The notes: a model not told the origin generated them from the letters alone. DNA of 64,000 nucleotides from Allosphingosinicella deserti (GCF_003012735.1 NZ_PXYI01000004.1:1-64000); one strand, 5' to 3'; shown: positions 37,370 to 46,241, numbered from the stretch's first letter. A program made the numbers and translations.

Positions 37370-39016
37370 ATGTCCGAACGCGAGTCGATGGCGTATGACG
37401 TGGTGATCGTCGGTGCGGGCCCGGCCGGTCTCGCCGCGAGCATCCGTCTGAAGCAGCTCGCCGAGGCGGCGGGGCGGGAGCTTTCGGTCTGCATTTTGGA
37501 AAAGGGATCCGAGGTCGGCGCGCACATCCTGTCCGGAGCGGTGGTCGATCCGCGCGCGCTCGACGAATTGCTGCCGAATTGGCGCGAGCTCGACAGCCCC
37601 ATGACCGTGCCGGTCATCGAGAACCATCACTGGGTGCTTACCCGCACCAAGAAACGCGAAATGCCGCATGCACTGATGCCCCCGTTCATGAACAACAAGG
37701 GCACCTACACAGTCAGCCTGGGCAATCTCTGCCGGTGGCTGGCGGGCCAGGCGGAAGCGCTCGGAGTCGAGATTTTCCCCGGCTTTGCCGCCGCCGAAAT
37801 ATTGTTCAACGAAGACGGTTCGGTGAAGGGCGTCGCCACCGGCGACATGGGCGTTGCCCGCGACGGAACCCGCAAGCCCGATTACCAGTCCGGAATGGAG
37901 CTGCACGGGCGTTACACCTTCTTTGCGGAGGGCGCCCGAGGGCATCTCACCAAGGAGCTGAAGCGCCTGTTCGACCTCGATCGGGACAGCGAACCGCAGG
38001 TCTATGGGATCGGGCTCAAGGAATTGTGGGACGTGGATCCGGCGAAGCACGTGGCCGGCCGCGTCATCCACACTCAGGGCTGGCCGCTTGACGATGCCTG
38101 GGGCGGCGGATTCCTTTATCACCAGGAGAACAACCAGGTCGCCCTGGGATTCGTAGTCGCACTCAATTACCGCAACCCGCATCTCTCGCCGTTCGAGGAG
38201 TTCCAGCGCTGGAAGCAGCATCCGGCGATCCGTGCTGTGCTGGAGGGTGGCAGGCGGGTCAGCTACGGCGCCCGCGCGATCAACGAGGGCGGCTACCAGG
38301 CCATTCCGAAACTGGTTTTCCCGGGCGGGGCGCTGATCGGATGCTCGGCCGGCTTCGTGAACGTGCCCCGGATCAAGGGCAGTCACACGGCGATGAAATC
38401 GGGGATGCTCGCCGCCGAAGCCGCTTTCGAGGCGATCGCTGCGGAACGCGCCGGCGACACGCTGGATGCTTATGACTCCAGTCTCCATGCGAGCTGGGTC
38501 GCGGACGAATTGAAGATGGTCCGCAACGTCGAGCCGATGGTCGCGAAGTTCGGTGGCACCGTCGGCACGCTCGCCGCAGGCCTCGACATGTGGATGCGCT
38601 ACCTCAAGATCGGCCTGCCGTTCACGATGGGCCATCACCGCGACAATGAGGGCCTTTGGCGTAAGGACCTGGCGCCCAAGATCGCCTATCCCAAGCCCGA
38701 CAACGTCATCAGCTTCGATCGGCTTTCCTCGGTCTTCCTGTCGAACACCAATCACGAGGAAGACCAGCCGGTTCATCTGACGCTCAAGGACGCCAGCATA
38801 CCGGTGGAGGTGAACCTCGCCGACTATGACGGGCCCGAGCAGAGATATTGCCCGGCCGGCGTCTACGAATATGTCGAGGAAGGCGGGCGTCCGCGACTGC
38901 AGATCAACGCGCAGAACTGCGTGCATTGCAAGACGTGCGACATCAAGGATCCGACCCAGAATATCAACTGGGTCGTGCCGGAAGGCGGAGGAGGCCCTAA
39001 CTATCCCAACATGTAG
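37370..39016 (+). CDS. Electron transfer flavoprotein-ubiquinone oxidoreductase
   Basis: This inner-membrane-associated enzyme passes electrons from ETF, reduced by acyl-CoA dehydrogenases, to ubiquinone. The 548-residue protein has an N-terminal FAD motif VVIVGAGPAGLAASIRL, a central quinone-binding domain and a C-terminal 4Fe-4S domain with CVHCKTCDIKDPTQNINW. The ATG at 37370 follows GGAGAG. It fits with the acyl-CoA ligase and enoyl-CoA hydratase elsewhere in the window, although ETF subunits are not here. The last codons are ATG TAG. Confidence 0.95.
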   Translation: MSERESMAYDVVIVGAGPAGLAASIRLKQLAEAAGRELSVCILEKGSEVGAHILSGAVVDPRALDELLPNWRELDSPMTVPVIENHHWVLTRTKKREMPHALMPPFMNNKGTYTVSLGNLCRWLAGQAEALGVEIFPGFAAAEILFNEDGSVKGVATGDMGVARDGTRKPDYQSGMELHGRYTFFAEGARGHLTKELKRLFDLDRDSEPQVYGIGLKELWDVDPAKHVAGRVIHTQGWPLDDAWGGGFLYHQENNQVALGFVVALNYRNPHLSPFEEFQRWKQHPAIRAVLEGGRRVSYGARAINEGGYQAIPKLVFPGGALIGCSAGFVNVPRIKGSHTAMKSGMLAAEAAFEAIAAERAGDTLDAYDSSLHASWVADELKMVRNVEPMVAKFGGTVGTLAAGLDMWMRYLKIGLPFTMGHHRDNEGLWRKDLAPKIAYPKPDNVISFDRLSSVFLSNTNHEEDQPVHLTLKDASIPVEVNLADYDGPEQRYCPAGVYEYVEEGGRPRLQINAQNCVHCKTCDIKDPTQNINWVVPEGGGGPNYPNM

Positions 39017-40667
39017 GCGTGCGCTCGGCGTCCTTCTCGCAGGCGCCCTGATCCAGCCCTTCAGTCCGGCATCGGCGCGAGTAGAGGACCAATCCGCGCT
39101 CGCCGCTTATGCGCGGGCGCTGGCCGCCGACAGCTTCGGTGCGGAGCAGCAGGCGATCGACGGCTATTCCGCCGCACTCGATCTTGCGCCGGATAATGAC
39201 GTGCTCGCCGCGCGTGCGCTCGACGAGGCGATCGTCGGCGGCAACCACGCGCTCGCCGTGCGTGCCGCGGGCATTCTCGACAAAGCCGGGACGATCGGAC
39301 CGGATGGACGGCTCGTGCTGCTCTCCGACGCGGTGCGGCGAAAGGAGTGGAAGCGTGCCGCGCTCCAGGCCGATCGCATGGCGGAGGACAAGGTCTTCGC
39401 CTTCACCGCGCCTCTGCTCCACGCCTGGATTGCGGTCGGATCGCGCAAGGGCGATCCCGTGGCGCCGATCGAGGGCGCCAAGGACGATCCGCTCGCGACG
39501 GCTTATGGCGGAGATCTGAAGCCGTTGCTGCTGATCGCTTCCGGGCGGGAAAAAGACGGGCTCGCGGCGCTGGCGCCGTTCCTCGCACGTGCGGACGCCC
39601 GCTCCGAGCGTCTTCGCATTGCCGCCGCGGCGTTGCTGGCGCGCAAGGGTGACCGCAAGGACGCGCTCATTCTGCTGGCCGGCGACAATCCGGCTTATGC
39701 CCGTGCCCGATCCTTCATCGAGCGCAAGCAGCCGCTGTTCGAAGGCGACATCGCCGCCGGCGGCATCGCATCGTTGCTTGTCCGAATCTCGGGCGATCTG
39801 CGCGGCCAGGAAGTCCCGGCGCTGGCGCTGTCGATCGCCCGCATCGCGACGTTCGTCGCGCCGGAGAGCAGCGAGACATGGCTCTCCGCCAGCGAACTGC
39901 TTGCCACTCGAGATCAGAAAGCGGCACTTGCCGCGTTGGACCATATTCCCGCCGACGACCTGCTCGGCCCGGCCGCAATGGACCGGCGCCTTGCCTTGCT
40001 GGTCGAGACCGGCGGCGGAGAAAAGGCGCTGGCGGACGCCCGCCGAGCGGCCGAAGCCGATCCTGCTTCGGTGGCCGGCTGGGCGCGGCTGGGTGATCTG
40101 CTCGGAAGTCTCAATCGCGACAGGGAGGCCGCCGACGCTTATGCGCAGGCGGTAAAGGCCGCCGAAACGGCACCATCGTCATCGACTCCAACCTGGACCC
40201 TGTGGCTGCTGCGAGGCTCCGCGCTGACCAGGGCCGGCGACTGGGCAGAGGGCAAGATCGCCGCCGAGCGTGCTTATGCACTCGCGCCCCAGCACCCGGT
40301 CGTGCTCAACTTCCTCGGTTATTCGCAGCTGGAACGGCGGGAGAATATCGATCAGGCGGAGCAACTGATCCGCCTTGCCAGCAAGCTCGACCCTGACAAT
40401 GCCTCGATCACGGATTCGCTCGGCTGGGCACATTATGTCCGCGGCGATTATGCCAAGGCGATCGAATTGCTCGAGCGAGCGGCGCGCGGCGAGCCGTCGG
40501 ACGCCGCGATCAACGAACATCTCGGCGACGCCTATTACAGTGCCGGACGCCGTTACGAGGCACGCTATGCCTGGCAGGCGGCGCTCGTCTATGCGGACGA
40601 TGACGCGTCGAAGCGGATCCGATCCAAGCTCGATGTCGGCCTCAGGCCCGATCTCGCCGCGCCCTGA
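38874..40667 (+). CDS. TPR repeat protein, start uncertain
   Basis: The frame encodes a long tetratricopeptide-repeat protein, with repeats such as AYARALAADSFGAEQQAIDGYSA, PVVLNFLGYSQLERRENIDQAEQLI and AHYVRGDYAKAIELLERAARGEPSDAAINEHLGDAYY, probably periplasmic. No ATG, GTG or TTG is in frame near the expected signal peptide (RRALGVLLAGALIQPFSPASA, from about 39018). The first in-frame ATGs are at 38826 and 38874, inside the ETF-QO gene. A start at 39012 would be ideal but is in the other frame. The annotated start is therefore provisional. The stop overlaps ispE. Confidence 0.65.
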   Translation, partial: SRKAGVRDCRSTRRTACIARRATSRIRPRISTGSCRKAEEALTIPTCRRALGVLLAGALIQPFSPASARVEDQSALAAYARALAADSFGAEQQAIDGYSAALDLAPDNDVLAARALDEAIVGGNHALAVRAAGILDKAGTIGPDGRLVLLSDAVRRKEWKRAALQADRMAEDKVFAFTAPLLHAWIAVGSRKGDPVAPIEGAKDDPLATAYGGDLKPLLLIASGREKDGLAALAPFLARADARSERLRIAAAALLARKGDRKDALILLAGDNPAYARARSFIERKQPLFEGDIAAGGIASLLVRISGDLRGQEVPALALSIARIATFVAPESSETWLSASELLATRDQKAALAALDHIPADDLLGPAAMDRRLALLVETGGGEKALADARRAAEADPASVAGWARLGDLLGSLNRDREAADAYAQAVKAAETAPSSSTPTWTLWLLRGSALTRAGDWAEGKIAAERAYALAPQHPVVLNFLGYSQLERRENIDQAEQLIRLASKLDPDNASITDSLGWAHYVRGDYAKAIELLERAARGEPSDAAINEHLGDAYYSAGRRYEARYAWQAALVYADDDASKRIRSKLDVGLRPDLAAP

Positions 40668-41485
40668 TGGAGGAAATCGCGCGCGCCAAGCTCAACCTCG
40701 CGCTCCACGTGCGGGGCCGAGAGCCTGACGGCTATCATCGGATCGAGACGCTCTTCGCTTTCTGCGAGCATGGTGATGTGCTGCGGGTCGACGAAGGCGA
40801 AGGCCTGAGCCTGGCGCTCGAAGGTCCCTATGGCGGGGCGCTCGCGGCGGAACCCGACAATCTCGTGCTTCGTGCCGCTCGTGCCCTGCGCGACCGGTTC
40901 GCCGTCCGAAACGGTGCGACACTGACGCTCGACAAGAGGCTCCCCGTCGCGTCCGGCATCGGCGGGGGCTCGGCAGATGCCGCGGCCGCCTTGCGGCTCC
41001 TCACCAGCTGGTGGGGCCTGGCGGCCTCCGAGGCCGATTTGCTCGAAATCGCACGATTGCTCGGCGCCGACGTTCCGGCCTGCGTGCTGTCACGCACCGC
41101 GCGCGGGAGCGGGCGGGGTGATGCGCTCGTGGAAGTCGATCTGCCCGGGCTCGCCGGTACTGCGGCCTTGCTGGTGAATCCCGGGGTTCCGGTACCGACC
41201 GGGCCGGTATTTCGCGCCTGGGGCGGCGTCGACGGCGGTTCCTTGCCGGAGGATTTCCGGCTTGGGCGTAACGATCTGCAGGTCCCCGCCATCCACGTCG
41301 CACCGATCATCGCCGACACGCTGGCCTGGCTCGAATCCCGTCCGGGGGCGACCCTGGTGCGGATGTCCGGATCCGGTGCGACCTGCTTCGCCTTGTTCGA
41401 AGACGAGACCCGGCGCGACGCCGCTGCCGCCGACCTGGCGGTCGCGCGACCCGACTGGTGGGGGATGGCGACTCGTCTCTGTTGA
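40667..41485 (+). CDS. ispE: 4-diphosphocytidyl-2-C-methyl-D-erythritol kinase
   Basis: IspE phosphorylates CDP-methylerythritol in the MEP isoprenoid pathway. The 272-residue GHMP kinase shows AKLNLALHVRGREPDGYHRIETLF at the N-terminus, the ATP-binding motif PVASGIGGGSADAAAAL and the C-terminal motif RMSGSGATCFALF. The ATG overlaps the TGA of the TPR gene (TGATG). A sigma-54 type promoter and a strong terminator follow 66 bp and 180 bp downstream; the terminator could also end this transcript. Confidence 0.93.
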   Translation: MEEIARAKLNLALHVRGREPDGYHRIETLFAFCEHGDVLRVDEGEGLSLALEGPYGGALAAEPDNLVLRAARALRDRFAVRNGATLTLDKRLPVASGIGGGSADAAAALRLLTSWWGLAASEADLLEIARLLGADVPACVLSRTARGSGRGDALVEVDLPGLAGTAALLVNPGVPVPTGPVFRAWGGVDGGSLPEDFRLGRNDLQVPAIHVAPIIADTLAWLESRPGATLVRMSGSGATCFALFEDETRRDAAAADLAVARPDWWGMATRLC

Positions 41486-41551
41486 TCCACGAGTCCCGGC
41501 GGGGGACGGGGTGAGCGCGATCTTAACCATCGTGTGCCGCACTTCTTCGTT

Positions 41552-41568
41552 TTGGCACGCTTATTGCT
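41552..41568 (+). promoter_or_regulatory. Sigma-54 (RpoN) -24/-12 promoter
   Basis: The sequence TTGGCACGCTTATTGCT matches the sigma-54 consensus YTGGCACG-N4-TTGCW at every defined position, with GG at 41554-41555 and GC at 41566-41567, ten bases apart. Transcription would start near 41578. A CtrA-like half site TTAACCAT lies upstream at 41525-41532. No ORF begins within 150 bases of the start point. Confidence 0.75.
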
Positions 41569-41577
41569 GCGCCTTGG

Positions 41578-41695
41578 GCGACGGGTCGACGCGGTGCTCG
41601 GGTGCCGCCGACATTCGTGCTTGGCCCCTGCCTGTTCGCGGGACAGGCGCCATGCCAGATTTCGGAGCCGGCGCTTCGTGCGCCGGCTCTTTTTT
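41578..41695 (+). ncRNA. Candidate sigma-54-dependent small RNA, about 118 nt
   Basis: The segment starts at the predicted +1 of the sigma-54 promoter and ends in the T-run of a strong terminator. Three hairpins can form: GTCG-GCGG (41585-41594) with CCGCCGAC (41605-41612), GCCTGT (41630-41635) with ACAGGC (41643-41648), and the terminator stem. Between the first two lies an unpaired stretch, ATTCGTGCTTGGCCCC. No open frame with a ribosome-binding site fits. The family was not recognised; the transcript itself is inferred. Confidence 0.6.
41665..41695 (+). terminator. Strong Rho-independent terminator
   Basis: Perfect 10-bp arms GAGCCGGCGC (41665-41674) and GCGCCGGCTC (41680-41689) enclose the loop TTCGT and are followed directly by six T residues. 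It is on the plus strand between ispE and the enoyl-CoA hydratase gene and would end both the candidate small RNA and any read-through from ispE. Confidence 0.9.
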
Positions 41696-41733
41696 GGCGC
41701 GACAAGTGTGCAAGCGGGCGCCAAGGGAGCGCG

Positions 41734-42465
41734 ATGCTTGACCTTCAACGAACCGGCGCCATCGCGCGGCTTACCCTGGATCGTCCCGAGGCGCGCAATG
41801 CCGTTCCTCCGAATGGCTGGCTGCCGATTGCCGATCTCGCCGAACGGGCGGTGGGAGAGGGCGCCCGGCTGCTGATCCTTGCCGGTCGTGCGGGGGCATT
41901 CTGCGCCGGCGCGGACCTTGGCAGCTTTGCGGGTCTTCGCGGCGATGACGCGGCGCGCGCGGGATTTCGCGACGCGATGCGCGAGGCCTTCGATCGGATC
42001 GCCGCGCTGCCGATCCCGACCATCGCATGGATCGAGGGGCCGTGCTTCGGAGCCGGTGTCGCGCTTGCAATGGCCTGCGACCTCCGCGTCGCCACGCCGT
42101 CGGCGCGCTTCGGCATCACGCCGGCCAAGCTCGGTATCTCTTATCCGCAGCAGGATATTCGCCGGCTGGTATCGCTCGTCGGGCGCGGCCAAGCGACGCG
42201 GCTGCTGTTCACGGCGGCCACGATCGATGCTGATGAGGCCCTGCGGGTCGGGCTGGTCGAGGCGGTGATGGAGGCGTCCGACCAGCCGCATTGGATCGAG
42301 TCGATCCTCGGCAACAGCGATGCGGGCCTGGCGGCACTGAAACGCGGTATCCAGCTGGCGGCCGCGGGTGTCACGCAGGATGCGGAGCAGGACTCGACCT
42401 TCGACGCGCTGATCGGCGGCGACGAACTTCTCCAGCGCCTGGCTGCGCTTCGCGATGGTCGCTGA
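41734..42465 (+). CDS. Enoyl-CoA hydratase/isomerase family protein
   Basis: The 243-residue crotonase-fold protein has the oxyanion-hole region CAGADLGSF and WIEGPCFGAGVALAMACDLRVA, followed by FGITPAKLGI. In classical hydratases two glutamates act at the active site. Here the second-Glu position is within the KLGISYPQQD stretch, which lacks the usual Glu, so the reaction could differ from simple enoyl-CoA hydration. The ATG at 41734 has AAGGGAG upstream. It lies 38 bp after the terminator. Confidence 0.82.
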   Translation: MLDLQRTGAIARLTLDRPEARNAVPPNGWLPIADLAERAVGEGARLLILAGRAGAFCAGADLGSFAGLRGDDAARAGFRDAMREAFDRIAALPIPTIAWIEGPCFGAGVALAMACDLRVATPSARFGITPAKLGISYPQQDIRRLVSLVGRGQATRLLFTAATIDADEALRVGLVEAVMEASDQPHWIESILGNSDAGLAALKRGIQLAAAGVTQDAEQDSTFDALIGGDELLQRLAALRDGR

Positions 42466-42511
42466 GCGCCTCCTTGTCAGCGGCGCGTGCTTGGCTCAGA
42501 AGCGGAGCATG

Positions 42512-42889
42512 ATGCGGGCTGCGCTCCTCCTTTGCTCGATGCTGCTTGCCGGGTGCGGCGGCGGCAATGAGGCGGCGTCGGAACCCGACACGAAGGCGGC
42601 GCCGGTTGCGCTTGCGCAAGGGGCGGAGCGGATCGACTGCGCGGTCGCCGGTGCCGAGACGTTCGCACCGGACTGTTCGGTCGAGCGCCGGATGACCAGC
42701 GATGGCCTTGCGCTGACGGTTCGCGGGCCGGACGGAGGTTTTCACCGGCTGCTGGTGACCAGGGACGGACGCGGGGTGGTCGCCGCGGACGGCGCGGTTC
42801 CCGCCCAGGTCACGCCCGTGGCGGCCAATCGGATCGAAGTCGCGATCGCCGGCGACCGTTATCGGCTGCCGGCCACCGTCAAACAGTGA
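42512..42889 (+). CDS. Hypothetical lipoprotein
   Basis: The product of 125 residues has a lipoprotein signal, RAALLLCSMLLAGCGGG. The mature part contains IDCAVAGAETFAPDCSVER, with two cysteines that could form a disulfide, and a beta-rich region typical of small sphingomonad lipoproteins. Two adjacent ATGs (42509 and 42512) follow GGAG. It overlaps the NAD(P)HX repair gene by 4 bp (GTGA). The function is unknown. Confidence 0.7.
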   Translation: MRAALLLCSMLLAGCGGGNEAASEPDTKAAPVALAQGAERIDCAVAGAETFAPDCSVERRMTSDGLALTVRGPDGGFHRLLVTRDGRGVVAADGAVPAQVTPVAANRIEVAIAGDRYRLPATVKQ

Positions 42890-44274
42890 CGTTCAAGACG
42901 ATCCTGACGGCCGCGGAGATGCGGGCGGCCGAAGCAGCGGCAATGACCGCGGGCACGCCGGACACGGAGCTGATGGAGCGCGCCGGGATTGCGGCGGCCG
43001 ACGCGATCCTGGCCTATGCGGCGTGGCGCCCGACGCTCGTGCTGTGCGGTCCGGGCAACAATGGCGGTGATGGCTATGTGATTGCGCGCCGGCTTGCGGA
43101 GCGTGGCGCCGAGGTGAGGGTGGCGGCGCTTGCGGACCCTGTGACCGATGCCGCGCGCCGCGCCCGTTCGCGCTGGGCGGGCCCCGTCGAAAGCCTGGAT
43201 GCCGCCGAACCTGCGTCGCTGCTCGTCGATGCACTGTTCGGGACCGGGCTCAGCCGCGGCCTTGACGAGCCGGTCGCGCAACGGCTCCTGCAGCTTGCGC
43301 GCGCCGCTCGCGTCCGTGTGGCGGTGGATCTTCCGAGCGGTGTCGCCACCGACGACGGCAGCATCCTGTCGCCGGTGCCGGACTATGATCTCACCATCTC
43401 GTTTGCGACCCTCAAGCCGTCGCACCTTCTCCAGCCCGCGGCGCGTCACATGGGCCGCCTGGTCGTCGCGGATATCGGTCTGGACGTCGAAAGCCGGGTC
43501 GAAACGGTCGAGCGGCCGCTGCTGGTCGCACCGGGGCCGGCGGACCACAAATATAGCCGGGGCTATGTGGCGGTCCTCGCCGGCGAGATGCCGGGCGCCG
43601 CCGCGCTGACCGCCTCCGCATCCTTGCGCTGCGGGGCCGGCTATGTCCGGCTGGTCGCCCCAACAGCGGTCGAGGGCGTTCCACGCGCGGTGGTGCAGGG
43701 CGGCGCCGATGCGGGGGCCGTGCTCGCCGATCCCCGGGTCAGCGCGATCGCGATCGGCCCCGGCCTCGGCAGAGGCGAAGAGGGGCGTGCCCTCCTTGAT
43801 CGCGTGTTGGGTGCTCAGGCGAAGCTCGTGCTAGATGCCGATGCGTTGACCCTCGCAGCCGAGGCCGGCGCCGATTTCCTTCATCGCGCCCGCATGACTC
43901 CGGTGCTGACGCCGCATGCCGGTGAATTCAACCGCCTCTTCGCCGATCGCAGCGGCAGCAAGGTGGATCAGGCCCGGCGCGCGGCCGAACAGGCGCGCGC
44001 TGTCATCGTCTTCAAGGGTCCGGACACCGTCGTCGCCGCGCCCGACGGGCGGGTGGCGATCGCAGTGAGCGCGCCGCACTGGTTGGCGACCGCCGGCACC
44101 GGCGATGTCCTGACAGGCGTCATCGCCGCGATGCGCGCCTGGGGGCTGGAAGCCTTCGAAGCCGCCTGTGCCGGCGTGTGGCTGCACGGGCGCGCGGCCG
44201 AACGCGCCGGGCCCGGTCTTATCGCCGACGACCTTCTCGACCATCTTCCGGGCGCCTTTGCCGAATGTCTTTGA
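42886..44274 (+). CDS. nnr: Bifunctional NAD(P)H-hydrate epimerase / ADP-dependent dehydratase
   Basis: The enzyme repairs hydrated NADH and NADPH. The N-terminal YjeF epimerase domain (about residues 1-205) has LMERAGIAAADAIL, CGPGNNGGDGYVIARRL and VAVDLPSGVATDDG. The C-terminal ribokinase-like dehydratase (about 220-462) has AIAIGPGLGRGEEGR, LTPHAGEFNRLF and the ATP-site motif AGTGDVLTGVIAAM. The 462-residue length is normal. The GTG start overlaps the lipoprotein stop; the 3' end overlaps the methyltransferase gene by 10 bp. Confidence 0.93.
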   Translation: MTFKTILTAAEMRAAEAAAMTAGTPDTELMERAGIAAADAILAYAAWRPTLVLCGPGNNGGDGYVIARRLAERGAEVRVAALADPVTDAARRARSRWAGPVESLDAAEPASLLVDALFGTGLSRGLDEPVAQRLLQLARAARVRVAVDLPSGVATDDGSILSPVPDYDLTISFATLKPSHLLQPAARHMGRLVVADIGLDVESRVETVERPLLVAPGPADHKYSRGYVAVLAGEMPGAAALTASASLRCGAGYVRLVAPTAVEGVPRAVVQGGADAGAVLADPRVSAIAIGPGLGRGEEGRALLDRVLGAQAKLVLDADALTLAAEAGADFLHRARMTPVLTPHAGEFNRLFADRSGSKVDQARRAAEQARAVIVFKGPDTVVAAPDGRVAIAVSAPHWLATAGTGDVLTGVIAAMRAWGLEAFEAACAGVWLHGRAAERAGPGLIADDLLDHLPGAFAECL

Positions 44275-45464
44275 TCCAGACCGAAACCATCCTCCGCCTC
44301 GCCGGCCGCGGCGATGGAGTCACCGAAAGCGGGCGCTACGTGCCGCTGACCGCGCCGGGCGATGTCGTCGACGTGGACGGCGCGATCATGCCCGGGTCGC
44401 ACCATCGCAAGCCGCCCTGCCGCCATTTCCCGGAATGCGGCGGGTGCCAGCTCCAGCACGTCGACGACGAGAGCTTCGGTGGCTTTCTCCGCGATCGCAT
44501 CGCCGGTGCACTCGCCGCCCAGGGCCTTGGCGCTCCCGAAATCCTCGATGCCCACATCTCGCCGCCCAACAGTCGACGCCGCGCCTCGCTCCGCGCGGAG
44601 CGGCGCGGCAAGCAGGTGCTGATCGGGTTCAATGCCGAGCAGAGCCACCGCATCGTCGACATGCACGAATGCCATATCCTGCGGCCGGAACTGTTCGCCC
44701 TCGTGCCGGCGCTACGACCGTTGCTGGCCCGAATGCTGCCGGCGCGCGGGCAGGGCGGTGTTCGGATGACCCTCACCGATCAAGGCGTCGATCTCCTGCT
44801 CGAAAAGGTCGAGGCGGACGATCTGCGCTCAGCCGAGGCGCTCACCGAGTTCGCCCAGGCGCACCGGCTGGCGCGGCTCAGCATCGACGACGGCTATGGG
44901 CCGCAGACACGCTGGGAGCCTGATCCGGTGACGATCACGCTCGGTGCCGCCGCGGTGCCGCTGCCGCATGGAGCCTTCCTGCAGGCGACCGCTGAGGGTG
45001 AGAGCGCCCTGGTGGCGGCGGTGGGTGACGCGATCGGCGGTGCGGGCATCGTCGCAGACCTCTTCGCTGGCCTCGGGACGTTCGCGCTTTCGCTCGAAGG
45101 TCGGATTCTTGCGGTCGAAGGCGCCCGCGATGCGGCGCTGGCGCTCAAGGCGGCTGCCAATCGTACCCAGCGCCAACTGTTCGTCGACCATCGCGATCTC
45201 TTCCGCCGCCCGCTTACGGCCGAAGAAGCGAGCCGGTTCGATGCGATCGTGCTCGATCCGCCGCGTGCCGGCGCCAAGGAGCAGGTGCCGCTGCTCGCCG
45301 CCTCTTCGGTGCCGCGCATCGCCTATGTGTCGTGCAATCCGGGCACCTTCGCGCGGGACGCCAAGGCCCTCGTCGACGGCGGCTACCGCCTGACGTGGGT
45401 CAAGCCGGTCGGTCAGTTCCGCTGGTCGACCCATGTCGAGCTGGTCGGCGCGTTCGTCCGCTGA
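44265..45464 (+). CDS. 23S rRNA/tRNA (uracil-5) methyltransferase family (RlmD/TrmA type)
   Basis: The 399-residue SAM-dependent RNA methyltransferase has a cysteine cluster, CRHFPECGGCQLQH with a later CHILRPELF, that binds 4Fe-4S in RlmD. The SAM-binding region is VADLFAGLGTFAL, followed by IVLDPPRAGAKEQV. The catalytic cysteine is in YVSCNPGTFARD and the general base Glu in THVELVGAF. RlmD methylates U1939 of 23S rRNA in E. coli; the target here is not certain. A TRAM domain is short or degenerate. Confidence 0.88.
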   Translation: MSLIQTETILRLAGRGDGVTESGRYVPLTAPGDVVDVDGAIMPGSHHRKPPCRHFPECGGCQLQHVDDESFGGFLRDRIAGALAAQGLGAPEILDAHISPPNSRRRASLRAERRGKQVLIGFNAEQSHRIVDMHECHILRPELFALVPALRPLLARMLPARGQGGVRMTLTDQGVDLLLEKVEADDLRSAEALTEFAQAHRLARLSIDDGYGPQTRWEPDPVTITLGAAAVPLPHGAFLQATAEGESALVAAVGDAIGGAGIVADLFAGLGTFALSLEGRILAVEGARDAALALKAAANRTQRQLFVDHRDLFRRPLTAEEASRFDAIVLDPPRAGAKEQVPLLAASSVPRIAYVSCNPGTFARDAKALVDGGYRLTWVKPVGQFRWSTHVELVGAFVR

Positions 45465-45537
45465 ACCGGATCTCCTCACGCCGCCCTTCCTGAAACCTCT
45501 GGGCCGCTTTGCGGTTCTGCCGCAAAGGAGAGAGGCC

Positions 45538-45726
45538 ATGGCTGCGGTCGCGGGACGGCTGGTGAAATGCGGCGACGGAGTGAGTTCTTACAAGGTCGTG
45601 CTGGAGCACGACGACGGCCGTGTCGTCGAACATCGCGTTCCGACGATCCGCGCCGGTGAAACGCTGATCCGGGAAGCATTGGCGGTCACGCTACCGGCGG
45701 CGAAAGTCGACCCGTGGAATCCGTAG
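45538..45726 (+). CDS. Small hypothetical protein
   Basis: The 62-residue frame has a good ribosome-binding site (AAAGGAGAGAGG) before the ATG at 45538. The product is mainly beta: LVKCGDGVSSYKVVLEHDDGRVVEHRV, then RAGETLIREAL. No known domain was recognised. It follows the RNA methyltransferase gene by 73 bp. Confidence 0.6.
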   Translation: MAAVAGRLVKCGDGVSSYKVVLEHDDGRVVEHRVPTIRAGETLIREALAVTLPAAKVDPWNP

Positions 45727-45818
45727 GCTTGGCAGGGTTTCCGGTCATGGCACGGCCGAGTCTGGGCATGGATGCATCGACACTATTCGATTGCGTACGG
45801 GGCATCTAAGGCGGGTCG

Positions 45819-46241
45819 GTGCAGCGCTCGATCTTCCGAAATGGTCATCGCACTTTGCTGGCGTTCGCCGTCGGATCGGTGCTGCTGCTTCGGCTGCTGG
45901 TGCCGGTCGGCTGGATGCCTGTGTTCGAAGGCGGGCAGATCAGGCTGGCTCTGTGCGCCGGTTGGGCGCCCGGTCCGGTGGCTTCTCCCTCGGCGCATGC
46001 GGGCCATTCCGCGCACCATGACGAAAGCCCTGCGCCCTCACACGATACCGGCAATCAGGGCCACGATGCACCCTGCACCTTCGCAAGCGCTTCATTGCCG
46101 TGGCTGGGTATCGACGCGATTGCACTCGAACCGGTCATCAATGCGAACGCCGCTGCCGGTGTTCTCGCCCTCGTATCGGCGCCCGGTCGCGGGCTTGCAG
46201 CGCCACCGCCACCCTCCACCGGTCCGCCACTTCTGTCCTGA
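45819..46241 (+). CDS. DUF2946-like hypothetical protein
   Basis: The 140-residue protein starts at GTG 45819 with a hydrophobic N-terminal segment (LLAFAVGSVLLLRLLVPVGWMP), then a short His-rich stretch (HAGHSAHHDE) and HDAPCTFASAS with a single cysteine, ending Pro-rich. This layout resembles DUF2946 proteins, which often accompany metal-linked TonB receptors. It lies 72 bp upstream of such a receptor. The His-rich stretch could bind Cu or Zn, which is inference. Confidence 0.6.
   Translation: MQRSIFRNGHRTLLAFAVGSVLLLRLLVPVGWMPVFEGGQIRLALCAGWAPGPVASPSAHAGHSAHHDESPAPSHDTGNQGHDAPCTFASASLPWLGIDAIALEPVINANAAAGVLALVSAPGRGLAAPPPPSTGPPLLS

Noticed and set aside
41578-41733. Upstream start of the enoyl-CoA hydratase inside the sRNA/terminator region (41602)
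   Set aside because: It would run through the terminator stem and has no ribosome-binding site; ATG 41734 has AAGGGAG and the usual N-terminus.
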